This document shows, piece by piece, positions 30,196 through 38,743 of a DNA stretch of 40,597 bases (position 1 is the stretch's first letter; each line of letters begins with the position of its first letter). The stretch lies in assembly GCF_000333455.1 (NCBI RefSeq), contig NZ_BADD01000334.1, positions 1-40,597 of the forward strand, in the 5' to 3' direction. The DNA is from Rhodopseudomonas sp. B29. GTDB taxonomy: Bacteria; Pseudomonadota; Alphaproteobacteria; Rhizobiales; Xanthobacteraceae. Position numbers and translations under genes: made by a program. Below the pieces are notes generated by a model that made no database searches, was not told the DNA's origin, and saw only the letters and a program-made list of their open reading frames with translations.

Positions 30196-32267
30196 CGCAA
30201 GGCCCCGCCGGACGATGGGGCAGGGGCATCGGGAAACATCGTGCGGCGTAGGCCGATCAACGCGAGCTTTCGTTGCCGGCGGTTGATCGGGTCGCCGGGT
30301 GTGTCGCGTAGGGCGTTGTCGATCGCGGCGAGAAGGGCTTGAGCATCGTCGGGCTTCAGCTTTGCGTTGTCGCGCGCCAGCCAGCGGAATGCGCGCGACA
30401 GCCTGGGTAGAAGCTGCTGAAGTCCAGGATCGCTGCGCGTGACATCATGCTCTGCGGATTGTCTCAGCGCGAGCAGATCGAGGCCGATTTGCAATGCGGC
30501 CAGTGAGCGAGGGGCCTCGACCTCGATCTTCGCACCCGAGTTGGCGAGGCGCGGGATAAGCAGACCAAATCGATCGAGCATAATGCCGGTCCATCTGGCA
30601 CGGCTCATCGGCCGCCGTGCGTTGGCCAATCTCGTCAGATCGGCCCAGCCATGGCGCAGCAGACGCTGCGCCGCGCCTGATGCGGGCAGTGAACGCAGCA
30701 ACCTGATCGCAACGAACGCAGCGAGAAGTCCGATGACCGCAGCCGCATTGCTGTTGATGAACACAGCGAAGTCGGCGTTGAATTTGTTCTGAAGGTCGAG
30801 CGCGCCAATTAGGCCGAGGCCGAGCGCCAGCGCTTTGATGAAATGCCGGGGATTGGCCTGCAGATAGCCGATCACCAGAAAGGTCGGTGCCAGCGAGAAC
30901 ACCAGCATCGGAAAGCCGGTGATGGCCGGGAAGATCACGAACAAATAGATCGCGGCGATCGGCAGGCAAGCCAACGTCCAGAGCGCGTAGGAGATCAGCG
31001 TCGGCGCGGGATCGTCGAGACTGCTGTAGAGTGCCGCGGCGATCGCGGCGATTTGCGCAGCGGTGCCGCCTTCCGGCCATGCCGCCGCGATCCAGACGAC
31101 GCAGCAGCCGAGGACGGCGACAACAAGAGCCACGACCGACAGAACGGCGAGGCCGGGATCGCTGTGCAGGCGTCGCCGTCCGGAACGATGCCTGAGGCCA
31201 GCTTTGCTCCAGGCGGATGTTCGATGACCGCACTGCAGCGCGCCGCACAGGCTCTGCGCGGCAGCCAGCGCTTCGATCAGCGTGGCTAGTCTGGCCACCG
31301 TTCCGGCTTCGATCAGACGATCCCATTCGCTGCGATCGTCCCGGTCGGCGGCTTCGAACGAAGTGCACTGTCTGATCAGATCGTCCGCACGGTCAGGCGA
31401 CCGATCCGGCGCGCGCGTCCAGTCGGCGAGCTCGACCAGCAGGTCGTTCAGCTTGGCCGAGCGCTGATGGTTCAACGCGGCGAGGCCGCCTTCGACCGAC
31501 AGCAGGAGCGGCAAGACCAAGGAAAGTTGGTCCTGCACGGCGCTAATCGCACGTTGGTCCGGCTTGCTCGCGGCGGTGTCGTAACGCAGATGCGTCGACA
31601 GGATTTCGATTTGCGTGATGTCGGCGGCGAGCTTCCAGCGATCCGTCACCGGGGTTTTGCCGGCTCGCGCGGACAACACGTCGGTGGTCTGGGCGAAGGC
31701 GTCCGACAAAGCGGTGCGGAGCGATTTCAAAACAGGAGTCGTGACGTCGCTCGGAAACAGCAGAGTGTGCACGAGGGTCGCGCAGCCGATGCCGAGCAGT
31801 ATTTCCTCGACCCGCGACAGCGCCGTCTCGAACACCATCGCCGGCATGTTGACGCTCGAGAACGCGATGGTAGTCGCGGTGTAGCCGGCCAGCAGGAAAG
31901 CATAGCTGCGCGGGGTGCGATCCTGCAGGGAGATATAAAGGCAGAGCGCGGCCCAGGCCGTGACAGCAACCGATAACAACATGGGCTGATCGACCAGGAC
32001 CGGCACCAGCGCCAGCGCCGCGCAGGCGCCGAGCAATGTCCCTAGAAAACGATAGACCGCGCGTGATCTGACCGCTCCAGCGAAGGGCTGTGCGGTCAGG
32101 TAGACGGTGAGCATCGCCCAATACGGCCGCTCGAGGCCGAGACGGAAGGCGAGATAGATCGCCAGCATCGCCGCGATGAAGGAGTTCGCCGAGAACAGCG
32201 CCCATTTCGGATCGAGCCGGCCGGGCGCGACTGCTGCAAGAAACCGGGACAGAAAGGGTGAGGGCAT
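30192..32267 (-). CDS. FUSC family (AaeB/fusaric-acid-resistance-like) inner-membrane exporter
   Basis: The 691-residue protein has two clusters of membrane helices. The first spans about residues 22-175 (WALFSANSFIAAMLAIYLAF, RPYWAMLTVYLTAQPFAGAV, TPRSYAFLLAGYTATTIAFS). The second follows a long cytoplasmic helical region, at about residues 345-510. The PYWAMLTVYLTAQP signature is typical of FUSC permeases such as AaeB and FusC, which export aromatic carboxylic acids. ATG 32267 is used; an in-frame TTG at 32318 has no support. It is the first gene of a three-gene efflux operon, divergent from an AraC-family regulator. The substrate is inferred from family only. Confidence 0.87.
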   Translation of the reverse strand: MPSPFLSRFLAAVAPGRLDPKWALFSANSFIAAMLAIYLAFRLGLERPYWAMLTVYLTAQPFAGAVRSRAVYRFLGTLLGACAALALVPVLVDQPMLLSVAVTAWAALCLYISLQDRTPRSYAFLLAGYTATTIAFSSVNMPAMVFETALSRVEEILLGIGCATLVHTLLFPSDVTTPVLKSLRTALSDAFAQTTDVLSARAGKTPVTDRWKLAADITQIEILSTHLRYDTAASKPDQRAISAVQDQLSLVLPLLLSVEGGLAALNHQRSAKLNDLLVELADWTRAPDRSPDRADDLIRQCTSFEAADRDDRSEWDRLIEAGTVARLATLIEALAAAQSLCGALQCGHRTSAWSKAGLRHRSGRRRLHSDPGLAVLSVVALVVAVLGCCVVWIAAAWPEGGTAAQIAAIAAALYSSLDDPAPTLISYALWTLACLPIAAIYLFVIFPAITGFPMLVFSLAPTFLVIGYLQANPRHFIKALALGLGLIGALDLQNKFNADFAVFINSNAAAVIGLLAAFVAIRLLRSLPASGAAQRLLRHGWADLTRLANARRPMSRARWTGIMLDRFGLLIPRLANSGAKIEVEAPRSLAALQIGLDLLALRQSAEHDVTRSDPGLQQLLPRLSRAFRWLARDNAKLKPDDAQALLAAIDNALRDTPGDPINRRQRKLALIGLRRTMFPDAPAPSSGGALR

Positions 32268-32352
32268 GGGGCTGATCGTCCGTGAACCACGGAGACCATA
32301 GGGGTTGGCGCCTCGCAAGAATTTCGATACTCTGCCAATTAATTGCTAAGAG

Positions 32353-33297
32353 ATGACAATGCGCGGCACGCTTCACCACCACTACCGACAGTTCGATCCT
32401 GACCTCCTGGACCGTCCGATCGTGGCAGTGATGGTGGATACGCAGGAGCAGGAAGACGAGTTGCCGGTTCACACCCATCGCAAGGGGCAGCTCGTCCTGG
32501 CGCTGCGCGGCGGAGTGACGTGCGAAGTACCGAGCGGTCTGTGGATGGTCCCGCCACGCTGCGGCGTCTGGATCCCCGGCGGCATGCCCCACAGCAATCG
32601 CGTCAGCGGCAATGCCAGCCTGCTATTTCTCTATGTGGACATGGATGCAGCGAGCGTGCCGCAGGAATGCTGCACGCTGTCGATCTCGCCGTTGTTGCAC
32701 GAACTGATCCACCGGATGGCGACATTGCTGCCGCTCTACGATCCTCAAGGCCCCACCGCCCAGATCGCTGCGGTGCTGCTCAACGAGTTGATCGCCATGC
32801 CGACCGAACGGCTGCATCTTCCGATCACGCGGAGCTCGAAACTGCGCATCATCGCCGATGCCTTGATGGACGATCCGGCGGACCGCCGGACCGTAGCGGA
32901 GTGGGCGCAAGCCGTCGCGCTCGGCGAGCGGACGCTGATGCGCATCGTGCTCGCCGAGACCGGCATGACCTTCAGTCGCTGGCGTCAACAGTTGCAGATC
33001 ATCGTCGCCATCCAGAGATTATCTGCCGGTGACACGGTTCAGTCGGTGTCAGGGGCGCTGGGCTACGAATCGGTGAGCGCCTTCATCACCATGTTCAAGA
33101 AGGCGCTGGGAAAATCGCCGGCGCGCTACTTCTCCGAGCGCGAAGCCGGTCAGACGAACCCGGGACAGACTTGCCCGGAGACCGACTGCAAGCTCCGCCG
33201 GATGCCCGGTATGCGCGACGCGATCAACGGGCTTTCGCAACGTCGCTTGCAGCAACTACAGCGCTTCGTTTCCGATGATCTCGATGCCGAAGCCTGA
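32353..33297 (+). CDS. AraC-family transcriptional regulator
   Basis: The 314-residue protein has an N-terminal cupin-like ligand domain (about residues 25-100; DELPVHTHRKGQLVLALRGG; WMVPPRCGVWIPGGMPHSN). The C-terminal double HTH spans about residues 160-262 (VAEWAQAVALGERTLMRIVL; SVSGALGYESVSAFITMFKK; GKSPARYF). The AraC domain is followed by an uncharacterised tail of about 50 residues. It is divergent from the FUSC efflux operon with an 85-nt intergenic region, so it most likely activates or represses that exporter in response to its substrate. Its last 42 nt overlap the convergent RibBX gene, tail to tail. Confidence 0.88.
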   Translation: MTMRGTLHHHYRQFDPDLLDRPIVAVMVDTQEQEDELPVHTHRKGQLVLALRGGVTCEVPSGLWMVPPRCGVWIPGGMPHSNRVSGNASLLFLYVDMDAASVPQECCTLSISPLLHELIHRMATLLPLYDPQGPTAQIAAVLLNELIAMPTERLHLPITRSSKLRIIADALMDDPADRRTVAEWAQAVALGERTLMRIVLAETGMTFSRWRQQLQIIVAIQRLSAGDTVQSVSGALGYESVSAFITMFKKALGKSPARYFSEREAGQTNPGQTCPETDCKLRRMPGMRDAINGLSQRRLQQLQRFVSDDLDAEA

Positions 33298-34332
33298 CAA
33301 TCCCTTGAAATGATGCGTTGAAGACGTGAGATGACGGATCGAGGTGATCTTCAGATCCCGTAGGATCTGGGCGCCGACGCCGATCTCTCGCCATTCCCGG
33401 TTTCGATCATCCTCACGGGAGGCGACCGGCCGCAGCGGCGCCGACGGAACACCCGCTGCGCCGTCGCGCAGATAGACGAGCACGCCGCTGCCGTTATCCT
33501 TGAAACGCTGCAGAATGACATTCATCTTCGCCTGTTCCTGGCCCGAGAACAGATCGCGCAGAATGTTCGGCTTGTAGAAGCGTGTGAGTACGTTGGTGCC
33601 GTCGCCCAAGTCACCATAGATGTAGGCGACGTGGTGGATGGGGTCGAACGGTGAGCGGTAGGAGTAGCCCTGGAGCGGACCGATGGGACTGTCCGCGGTG
33701 ACGCTGGAGACGCGCTCGATCAGCGTCTCGCGAGCCTGCCGGAAGCGGATGAGATCGGCGATGGTGACGTGTTTCAGCTTATACTTGTCGGCAAAGGCTG
33801 CGACCTGCGGTCCCTTCATCACCGAGCCGTCGTCGTTCATCAGCTCGCTGATCACGCCGACCGGCTCGAGGTTGGCCAGTTTGCACAGATCGACGGCGGC
33901 CTCGGTATGGCCGGAGCGCATCAGCACGCCTCCCTCCTTTGCGATCAGGGGGAAAATGTGTCCCGGCCGGCAGAAATCGCTGGCGCCGGCGTTGGGATTA
34001 GCGAGGGCGCGGCAGCACGACGCGCGCTCTTCGGCCGAGATTCCCGTTCCGTTATCCGGTCTGTAGTCCACCGACACGGTAAACGCAGTCGTGTGCGCCG
34101 AGTCGTTGTTGAGGACCATCAAATCAAGCCGCAGGCGTCTGGCGTCCTCGACCGTAATGGGTGCGCAGACGATTCCCGATGTATTGCGGATGATGAAGGC
34201 CATTTTCTCGGCCGTACACAGCGAAGCGGCGACAACGAGGTCACCTTCGCCCTCACGGTCGTCATCGTCGGTCACGACAAGAATTTCGCCCGCGGCGAAT
34301 GCCGCCAGTGCTGCTTTCACCGATGCAGTCAT
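33256..34332 (-). CDS. ribBX: 3,4-dihydroxy-2-butanone 4-phosphate synthase with degenerate GTP cyclohydrolase II-like domain (RibBX type)
   Basis: The 358-residue protein begins with a complete DHBP synthase domain (about residues 5-205). It contains DDDDREGEGD, HTTAFTVSVD, GTGISAEERA, RPGHIFPLIA and SGHTEAAVDL. It converts ribulose 5-phosphate to the four-carbon precursor of riboflavin. The remaining about 150 residues align with GTP cyclohydrolase II in position, but the zinc-binding cysteine motif HxExxxGD...CDCG is absent (FDPIHHVAYIYGDLGDGTNV stands there). This is the RibBX arrangement described for proteobacteria, so only the RibB activity is expected. ATG 34332 follows GGAG; a GTG at 34344 is an alternative start. 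It follows the Lrp gene in the same orientation. No FMN riboswitch precedes it. Confidence 0.87.
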   Translation of the reverse strand: MTASVKAALAAFAAGEILVVTDDDDREGEGDLVVAASLCTAEKMAFIIRNTSGIVCAPITVEDARRLRLDLMVLNNDSAHTTAFTVSVDYRPDNGTGISAEERASCCRALANPNAGASDFCRPGHIFPLIAKEGGVLMRSGHTEAAVDLCKLANLEPVGVISELMNDDGSVMKGPQVAAFADKYKLKHVTIADLIRFRQARETLIERVSSVTADSPIGPLQGYSYRSPFDPIHHVAYIYGDLGDGTNVLTRFYKPNILRDLFSGQEQAKMNVILQRFKDNGSGVLVYLRDGAAGVPSAPLRPVASREDDRNREWREIGVGAQILRDLKITSIRHLTSSTHHFKGLSGFGIEIIGNEAL

Positions 34333-34496
34333 TGATGCAGTCACTCCAAATTACTCCGATCCCTGACGTTCAGGTGTGCTTCGTCGACGCGACGTCCGGG
34401 TTCTCAGGCGCGGAGTGCAACTCGGGCACGCTTGCTGATCTGTCGTCGTTATCATTGACGCGTGGCCTTAGCTCGCGGATCGGCCTCCCAGCCGCA

Positions 34497-35120
34497 TCAG
34501 AGCCTTTCGACGCTGTAGCTGGGATAATGAGCGCTGAGACCGACAGGGGATTCGGGTGGAGACGCGCTGGTTGCATCGTATCGAGGTCTCGCGGTGCGCT
34601 CCAGCGGACGAGATGGATTGCCGCAGGCTTTCACGGTGACCGGTCGATTAGTGTCGAGTGGCAAGACCGTCTTGTGGGAAATCCGTTTGAGGGCGAGGTT
34701 CGACTTAATGCTGCAAACGCCGGGAATGCGCGAGAGCTTATTGACGATGAGGTCCTCGAGATCTTCGATATCGGAGGCCATGACGCGGAGCATGTAGTCG
34801 CTGTCACCCGTCATTAGATAGCATTCCATGACTTGCGCCAGACGGTCGATGGACCGCGTGAAACTCTCGAGCGACGTCTGGATCTGTTTTTCCAGCTTGA
34901 TTTGTATGAAAGCGGTCACGCCTATCCCCAGCACGGCGGGATCGAGAAGGGCGATGCGACGGTCGATGACGCCGAGTTTTTCGAGTGTTCTGACGCGCGC
35001 AAGGCACGGCGACGGCGAGAGATTGACGCGTGATGCGAGCTCGACATTGGTCAGACTGGCGTTTTGTTGGAGCTCGGTCAGGATCTTGATGTCGATTCTA
35101 TCAAGAGAGGTTGTGGTCAT
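34497..35120 (-). CDS. Lrp/AsnC-family transcriptional regulator with extended C-terminus
   Basis: ATG 35120 is preceded by GGGAG at 7 nt. Residues 5-60 are the AsnC-type HTH (LDRIDIKILTELQQNASLTN; ELASRVNLSPSPCLARVRTL), followed by a RAM ligand-binding domain (GVTAFIQIKLEKQIQ; VMECYLMTGDSDYMLRVMAS; IPGVCSIKSNLALKRISHKT). The family binds amino acids or other small ligands and regulates adjacent metabolic genes. At 207 residues it is about 45 longer than typical Lrp; the extra Pro/Arg-rich tail after VLPLDTNRPV is unlikely to be folded. It heads the ribBX gene and is divergent from the VOC/flavin-reductase/Liv genes across a 567-bp region, which it may control. Confidence 0.88.
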   Translation of the reverse strand: MTTTSLDRIDIKILTELQQNASLTNVELASRVNLSPSPCLARVRTLEKLGVIDRRIALLDPAVLGIGVTAFIQIKLEKQIQTSLESFTRSIDRLAQVMECYLMTGDSDYMLRVMASDIEDLEDLIVNKLSRIPGVCSIKSNLALKRISHKTVLPLDTNRPVTVKACGNPSRPLERTARPRYDATSASPPESPVGLSAHYPSYSVERL

Positions 35121-35687
35121 CGCGTGTCTCCCAAGTCTGGCAGTCTTTTCTCGGCTTGCACCACCCCCGCCTTGACGGGTTGATGACAATTCCGCGGTAA
35201 ACGCTAACCGCAATTCCTTTTGTGGGATTTCGACAAATCGCCGACTTGTATCGAAAAACAGTCAAACTAAGCGTTGTGCATTGCGGCCAAAGACTTGATT
35301 GCCTAATTTCGAAACATTTTTTGCACATGCGAGATGCAGATTGACTATCGAGCACCGATTAGGAGCGCTGTTCGCGCGAGCTTGTCTCTTACTCGCCCCT
35401 GGCCGCGATGGCCCGCTGCCCGATGGCCTTCGGCATCACACCTGATTTCGACCACGCCGCCGCGTTGGACTAAGCGAAGCGGCGGCCTCGGTCGATTTGA
35501 ACTGACGCCCGGTCGTCGGCAGGGGCGCCGAGTTCAATTGGAAAGCGAGCTCACGCGGACCGGAGGTGGCGGCGGCATAATATGCTGACGAACGATCGGC
35601 GATACCCGCTGTTCAAGCAGTAATGCTGACAGGTTGGGCCGACTATTCATCGATCGCATTGGGCGGCGAACGATTGGATTGTCGAGC
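35121..35687. promoter_or_regulatory. divergent control region between lrp-like and VOC genes
   Basis: No convincing gene lies in these 567 bases; an 84-codon open frame at 35334-35588 is Arg/Pro/Trp-rich with no family signal. The part near the Lrp gene (about 35,195-35,340) is markedly more AT-rich than its surroundings. It holds three TTTCGA/TCGAAA elements at about 35228, 35260 and 35306 (ATTTCGACAAA, TTGTATCGAAAAA, ATTTCGAAACA). Lrp-family regulators bind AT-rich imperfect palindromes, so this is the likely autoregulatory and operon-control site (inference). Confidence 0.4.
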
Positions 35688-36032
35688 GTGAAACTCAAGC
35701 AAGTTTATCTGACAGCTGACGACCCCAAACGCTTGGCCGAATTCTACGAAGGCCTGGGTCTGCGGGTGCGTTTCGCCGATCCGGACAAGTGGATTCAGTT
35801 CGTGAGCGACCCCGCTGCCTTCTGTGTCGCCGGGCCATCGGAGTCCGTGTCGGAACAACTGAAAGATGCTGTTCTCGTCTTCGATGTCGACAACCTCGAG
35901 GTTGCGATGGAGCGTGCCGCAGCCGCGGGTGCTCAAGTCGATGCGGTCAGAGACATGGCCGGTCACGGCCGTGCGGTGAAGCTGCGCGATCCGGCTGGCA
36001 ACGTCATCCAGTTCTACCAGGCCGCCAGATAG
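35688..36032 (+). CDS. VOC (glyoxalase/bleomycin-resistance fold) family protein
   Basis: GTG 35688 opens a 114-residue protein with the two-module VOC pattern: LKQVYLTADDPKRLAEFYEG LGLRV at the start and AVKLRDPAGNVIQFYQ at the end. The frame extends upstream to TTG 35634, but the extra Arg-rich sequence (GRLFIDRIGRRTIG) is unlikely to be protein. In metal-dependent members a His near the first strand and a Glu in the DPxGNxxE motif bind metal; here Gln stands at both places, so a metal-independent or binding role is possible. Substrate unknown. The flavin reductase follows 74 nt downstream. Confidence 0.75.
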   Translation: MKLKQVYLTADDPKRLAEFYEGLGLRVRFADPDKWIQFVSDPAAFCVAGPSESVSEQLKDAVLVFDVDNLEVAMERAAAAGAQVDAVRDMAGHGRAVKLRDPAGNVIQFYQAAR

Positions 36033-36105
36033 ACCAGACGTTCGTCTGGGCGGGCGCGCACGATCCCGCGTCCCGTCCATCGACGACAGAGAGTGCATCC
36101 TTGCT

Positions 36106-36651
36106 ATGAATCAGAGAGCCATGCCCAACTCAGCGCCTGCCTCGTTGCTGCCCGAGCCTGTTCCGTTCGATGCCGCTGACTTCCGCTCTGCGATGCGTCA
36201 TGTGCCGGGGGCCGTGTCGATCGTCACCACGGGCCAGGCGCCGAACCGCCATGGTCTGACGCTGACGGCGGGCTGTTCGCTGTCTACAGCTCCCCCGAGC
36301 GTGCTCGTTTGCGTCAATCGGTCTGCGGGAGCTCATGACACGATCCTCAGCAGCGAGTCGTTCTGCTGGAATATCCTGGGCGTCGAGCACCTCGGACTGG
36401 CGCGGACCTTTTCCGGTCAGGATGGCAGCAAGGGCGATATCCGCTTCGGCGACGGCCTGTGGTGCAGTCTGAAAACCGGCGCGCCAAGTCTGATCGGAGC
36501 GATCTGCAGTTTCGATTGCCGCGTCGTCGATGCGCACAGCGCAGGTAGTCACACCATCTTCACCGGCCAGGTCGTGGCTCAGACCACGAGAGCCGGCAGC
36601 GAACCGCTCGTTTATGTCGATGGATCGTTCGGAGCCCCAAGAGCTCTTTGA
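36106..36651 (+). CDS. flavin reductase family protein (two-component monooxygenase reductase type)
   Basis: The 181-residue protein fits the flavin-reductase-like FMN-binding domain: FRSAMRHVPGAVSIVTTGQA, HGLTLTAGCSLSTAPPSVLV, CVNRSAGAHDTIL, FCWNILGVEHLGLARTFSGQ, and a late HTIFTGQVV ... LVYVDGSFG. Members use NAD(P)H to reduce FMN or FAD, which diffuses to a partner monooxygenase. No oxygenase component is in the window. It lies between the VOC gene and the Liv transport genes on the same strand, with a 207-nt gap to livH. The initial ATG could be 36106 or 36121. Confidence 0.85.
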   Translation: MNQRAMPNSAPASLLPEPVPFDAADFRSAMRHVPGAVSIVTTGQAPNRHGLTLTAGCSLSTAPPSVLVCVNRSAGAHDTILSSESFCWNILGVEHLGLARTFSGQDGSKGDIRFGDGLWCSLKTGAPSLIGAICSFDCRVVDAHSAGSHTIFTGQVVAQTTRAGSEPLVYVDGSFGAPRAL

Positions 36652-36712
36652 GCGACGCGACGAACCTCGACGCGATACTGCTTCCGCTACAGTCTGAACG
36701 GAGCCGATTGAT

Positions 36713-36859
36713 ATGCACGGGAAAACAGGCCTTTCCAGTCGGGCCAGTCGCGAGATGCTCGATCATGCGTATCGCGAGACGGCAGCGCCGATGTGCCGTC
36801 ATGCGAGAGGATGTACTTCAGAAGGCCGCCTTGCGCTTCCGTCGGCGGGCCTTCGGTGA
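36713..36859 (+). CDS. possible 48-residue leader-type small gene upstream of livH
   Basis: ATG 36713 has GGAG 9 nt upstream, and its frame (MHGKTGLSSRASREMLDHAY...) ends in TGA at 36857-36859, overlapping the livH ATG at 36859 (TGATG). The start signal and exact overlap suit a translationally coupled small gene or leader peptide. The sequence resembles no family I know and could be chance. Confidence 0.3.
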   Translation: MHGKTGLSSRASREMLDHAYRETAAPMCRHARGCTSEGRLALPSAGLR

Positions 36860-37728
36860 TGCTGTCGCTGTGGCTCAACGTCCTCGCCAGCGGCGTACTG
36901 ATCGGGCTGGTTTACGGGCTTGTCGCGCTCGGCCTCACGATCATTTTCGGTGTCATGCGCGTGGTCAACTTCGCGCATGGCGAAATGGTCGTGTTCGGGG
37001 TCTACATCGGATACTGGACCGTACGAATTTGGGACGTCCCGATCATTGTCGCCGCCGCCATTGCGGCAGTCGTGATGTTTCTGTTCGGCTATCTTTTGGA
37101 GACTCTTGTCGTCAAGCGGTTCGTCAATCGGCCGCACCACTATCAGTTCATCGTCTTCATCGGCCTCTCGCTGCTTTTCAGCGGCGTGCTTCTGATGTCA
37201 TTTGGCCCGGACCCGCGGCCGACAGCCTCTCAGCTTTCGTTCCAGACGGTCAAGGTCGGGCCGCTCACACTCGATTGGGCACGCATTCAAGCGGCTGCCA
37301 CCGCCGGTCTGCTGATTGCCGCGTTGGGCGCCTATCTGAAGTATTCGACATTTGGCCGATCGCTGCGCGCCGCGGCCAATAATCGATTGGGTGGACTGGT
37401 CGTCGGGCTGAACATCCCTCGCGTCTATGCCGTGACCTTTGGGATCGGAGCGGCCTGCGCTGGCGTCGCCGGCGCGTTGATCTCTCCCTTGTTCGATGCG
37501 CAGCCGTATCTGGCCGTCGACTTCACGTTGCTGGCCTTCGTGACCGTGATCGTCGGCGGTCTCGGCAGCTTCGGTGGTGCTCTTCTCGGCGGCCTCACGA
37601 TCGGGGTCGCCGAAGCGATCGCGGCGCTGATGTTCACGCCGTCGATGAAGACGGCACTTCCTTACGCGCTGCTGATCATCATCCTGATTTTCCGTCCGAG
37701 GGGGTTTTTCGGTGCAAAGGACATCTGA
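36859..37728 (+). CDS. livH: branched-chain-amino-acid-type ABC transporter permease, LivH family
   Basis: The 289-residue permease starts at ATG 36859 (MLSLWLNVLASGVLIGLVYG). It shows the LivH pattern: LVALGLTIIFGVMRVVNFAHGE near the N-terminus, several membrane helices, STFGRSLRAAANNRLGGLVVG (the cytoplasmic coupling loop) and FVTVIVGGLGSFGGALLGGL. It pairs with LivM to form the membrane channel. Many transporters of this family carry organic or aromatic acids, amides or urea instead of amino acids, so the substrate is open. A longer frame from 36793 adds non-membrane sequence and is unlikely. LivM overlaps its end by 17 nt. Confidence 0.9.
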   Translation: MLSLWLNVLASGVLIGLVYGLVALGLTIIFGVMRVVNFAHGEMVVFGVYIGYWTVRIWDVPIIVAAAIAAVVMFLFGYLLETLVVKRFVNRPHHYQFIVFIGLSLLFSGVLLMSFGPDPRPTASQLSFQTVKVGPLTLDWARIQAAATAGLLIAALGAYLKYSTFGRSLRAAANNRLGGLVVGLNIPRVYAVTFGIGAACAGVAGALISPLFDAQPYLAVDFTLLAFVTVIVGGLGSFGGALLGGLTIGVAEAIAALMFTPSMKTALPYALLIIILIFRPRGFFGAKDI

Positions 37729-38743
37729 TCAAGCCAGCGACGCGAAGCGGTGGGGCGCCGGCGTTGCGGTCTTTGCTGTCCTCGCCGTGGTGGGAGGCGT
37801 CTCGAGCGCCTACGTTATCTCTCTTCTGACGATCGTGCTGCTATTCACGTTCATGGGGCAATCGTGGAACCTCATGCTTGGGATCGGCGGCCAGTTGTCG
37901 ATCGGCCATGCCTTGTTCGTGGGCATCGGCGCGTATGCGGTCGCGATCCTGAACATCAAATACGGCATCACCCCGTGGATCGGTCTGCTGCTTGGGGCGG
38001 CGATCGCAGGTGTCGTCGGCGCAGTGCTGGCGTGGCTGAGCTTCCGCTTCGAGGTTCGTGGCATCTACTTCGCGCTGCTCACGATCGCAGCCGCCGAATT
38101 CGCCCGGATCATGTTCGGCGGATGGGATTATGTCGGAGGCATGCAGGGGCTGTTCTATCCGGCGCCGAGCGGGACGATGGACCTTGCGATGCTCCGCGGC
38201 GACTCGCAGTTCTACTACTTCGTGGCGCTCGTGCTCGCGGCCGTCGGCGTGGCGGGAACAGAGCTGATCTCTCGGTCCTACTGGGGCTACGTCTGGCGGG
38301 CGATGCGCGACGATGACGAGGCCGCGCGGGCGCTGGGGGTGCGGACCTTTCGCCACAAGGTTCTCGTGGTCTCGATATCGGCGGCCGGGGCTGCGATCGG
38401 CGGCGGTGTGCTCGGCCTGGTGCAAGGCTCGATCTTTCCGGATTCGATCATGGGCATGGGGATCTCGGTCGATGTGCTGATCGGCCCCGTCGTCGGCGGG
38501 CTGGGCACTGCTTTCGGTCCGCTGATCGGCTCGATGGCGGCAATTCCGCTGCACCATGCCATGGGTTCGCTCGGCGACAGCCTTGGCATTCCCGGGCTGA
38601 ACAGTGTCGCCTACGGCGCTGTGCTGATCCTGGTCGTCTGGTTCCTCCCCGACGGCATCTGGCCGGCCGTCGTGCGCCTCTATGAGGCGGTTCAGCTTCC
38701 GGCGCGCAGCCGGATTTCACAACTGCGGAAGGTCGAGGAATGA
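37712..38743 (+). CDS. livM: branched-chain-amino-acid-type ABC transporter permease, LivM family
   Basis: GTG 37712 lies inside the end of livH, preceded by GAGGGGG, and opens a 343-residue permease. The LivM signature GQSWNLMLGIGGQLSIGHAL is near residue 50. YFALLTIAAAEFARIMFGGW, GYVWRAMRDDDEAARALGV and GPVVGGLGTAFGPLIGSM follow. Its stop overlaps the livG start by 4 nt. The four Liv genes are therefore one translationally coupled unit, and no substrate-binding protein gene is among them. Confidence 0.9.
   Translation: MQRTSDQASDAKRWGAGVAVFAVLAVVGGVSSAYVISLLTIVLLFTFMGQSWNLMLGIGGQLSIGHALFVGIGAYAVAILNIKYGITPWIGLLLGAAIAGVVGAVLAWLSFRFEVRGIYFALLTIAAAEFARIMFGGWDYVGGMQGLFYPAPSGTMDLAMLRGDSQFYYFVALVLAAVGVAGTELISRSYWGYVWRAMRDDDEAARALGVRTFRHKVLVVSISAAGAAIGGGVLGLVQGSIFPDSIMGMGISVDVLIGPVVGGLGTAFGPLIGSMAAIPLHHAMGSLGDSLGIPGLNSVAYGAVLILVVWFLPDGIWPAVVRLYEAVQLPARSRISQLRKVEE

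Noticed and set aside
34333..34496. FMN riboswitch upstream of ribBX
   Set aside because: None of the RFN element's conserved boxes is visible on the minus strand; only a 13-bp palindrome (34362-34374) is present.
35334..35588. 84-codon plus-strand frame in the Lrp/VOC gap
   Set aside because: Low-complexity Arg/Pro/Trp/Gly sequence with no ribosome site or family pattern.
36648..37382. 244-codon plus-strand frame overlapping livH
   Set aside because: Arg/His-rich shadow in another frame of the LivH coding sequence.
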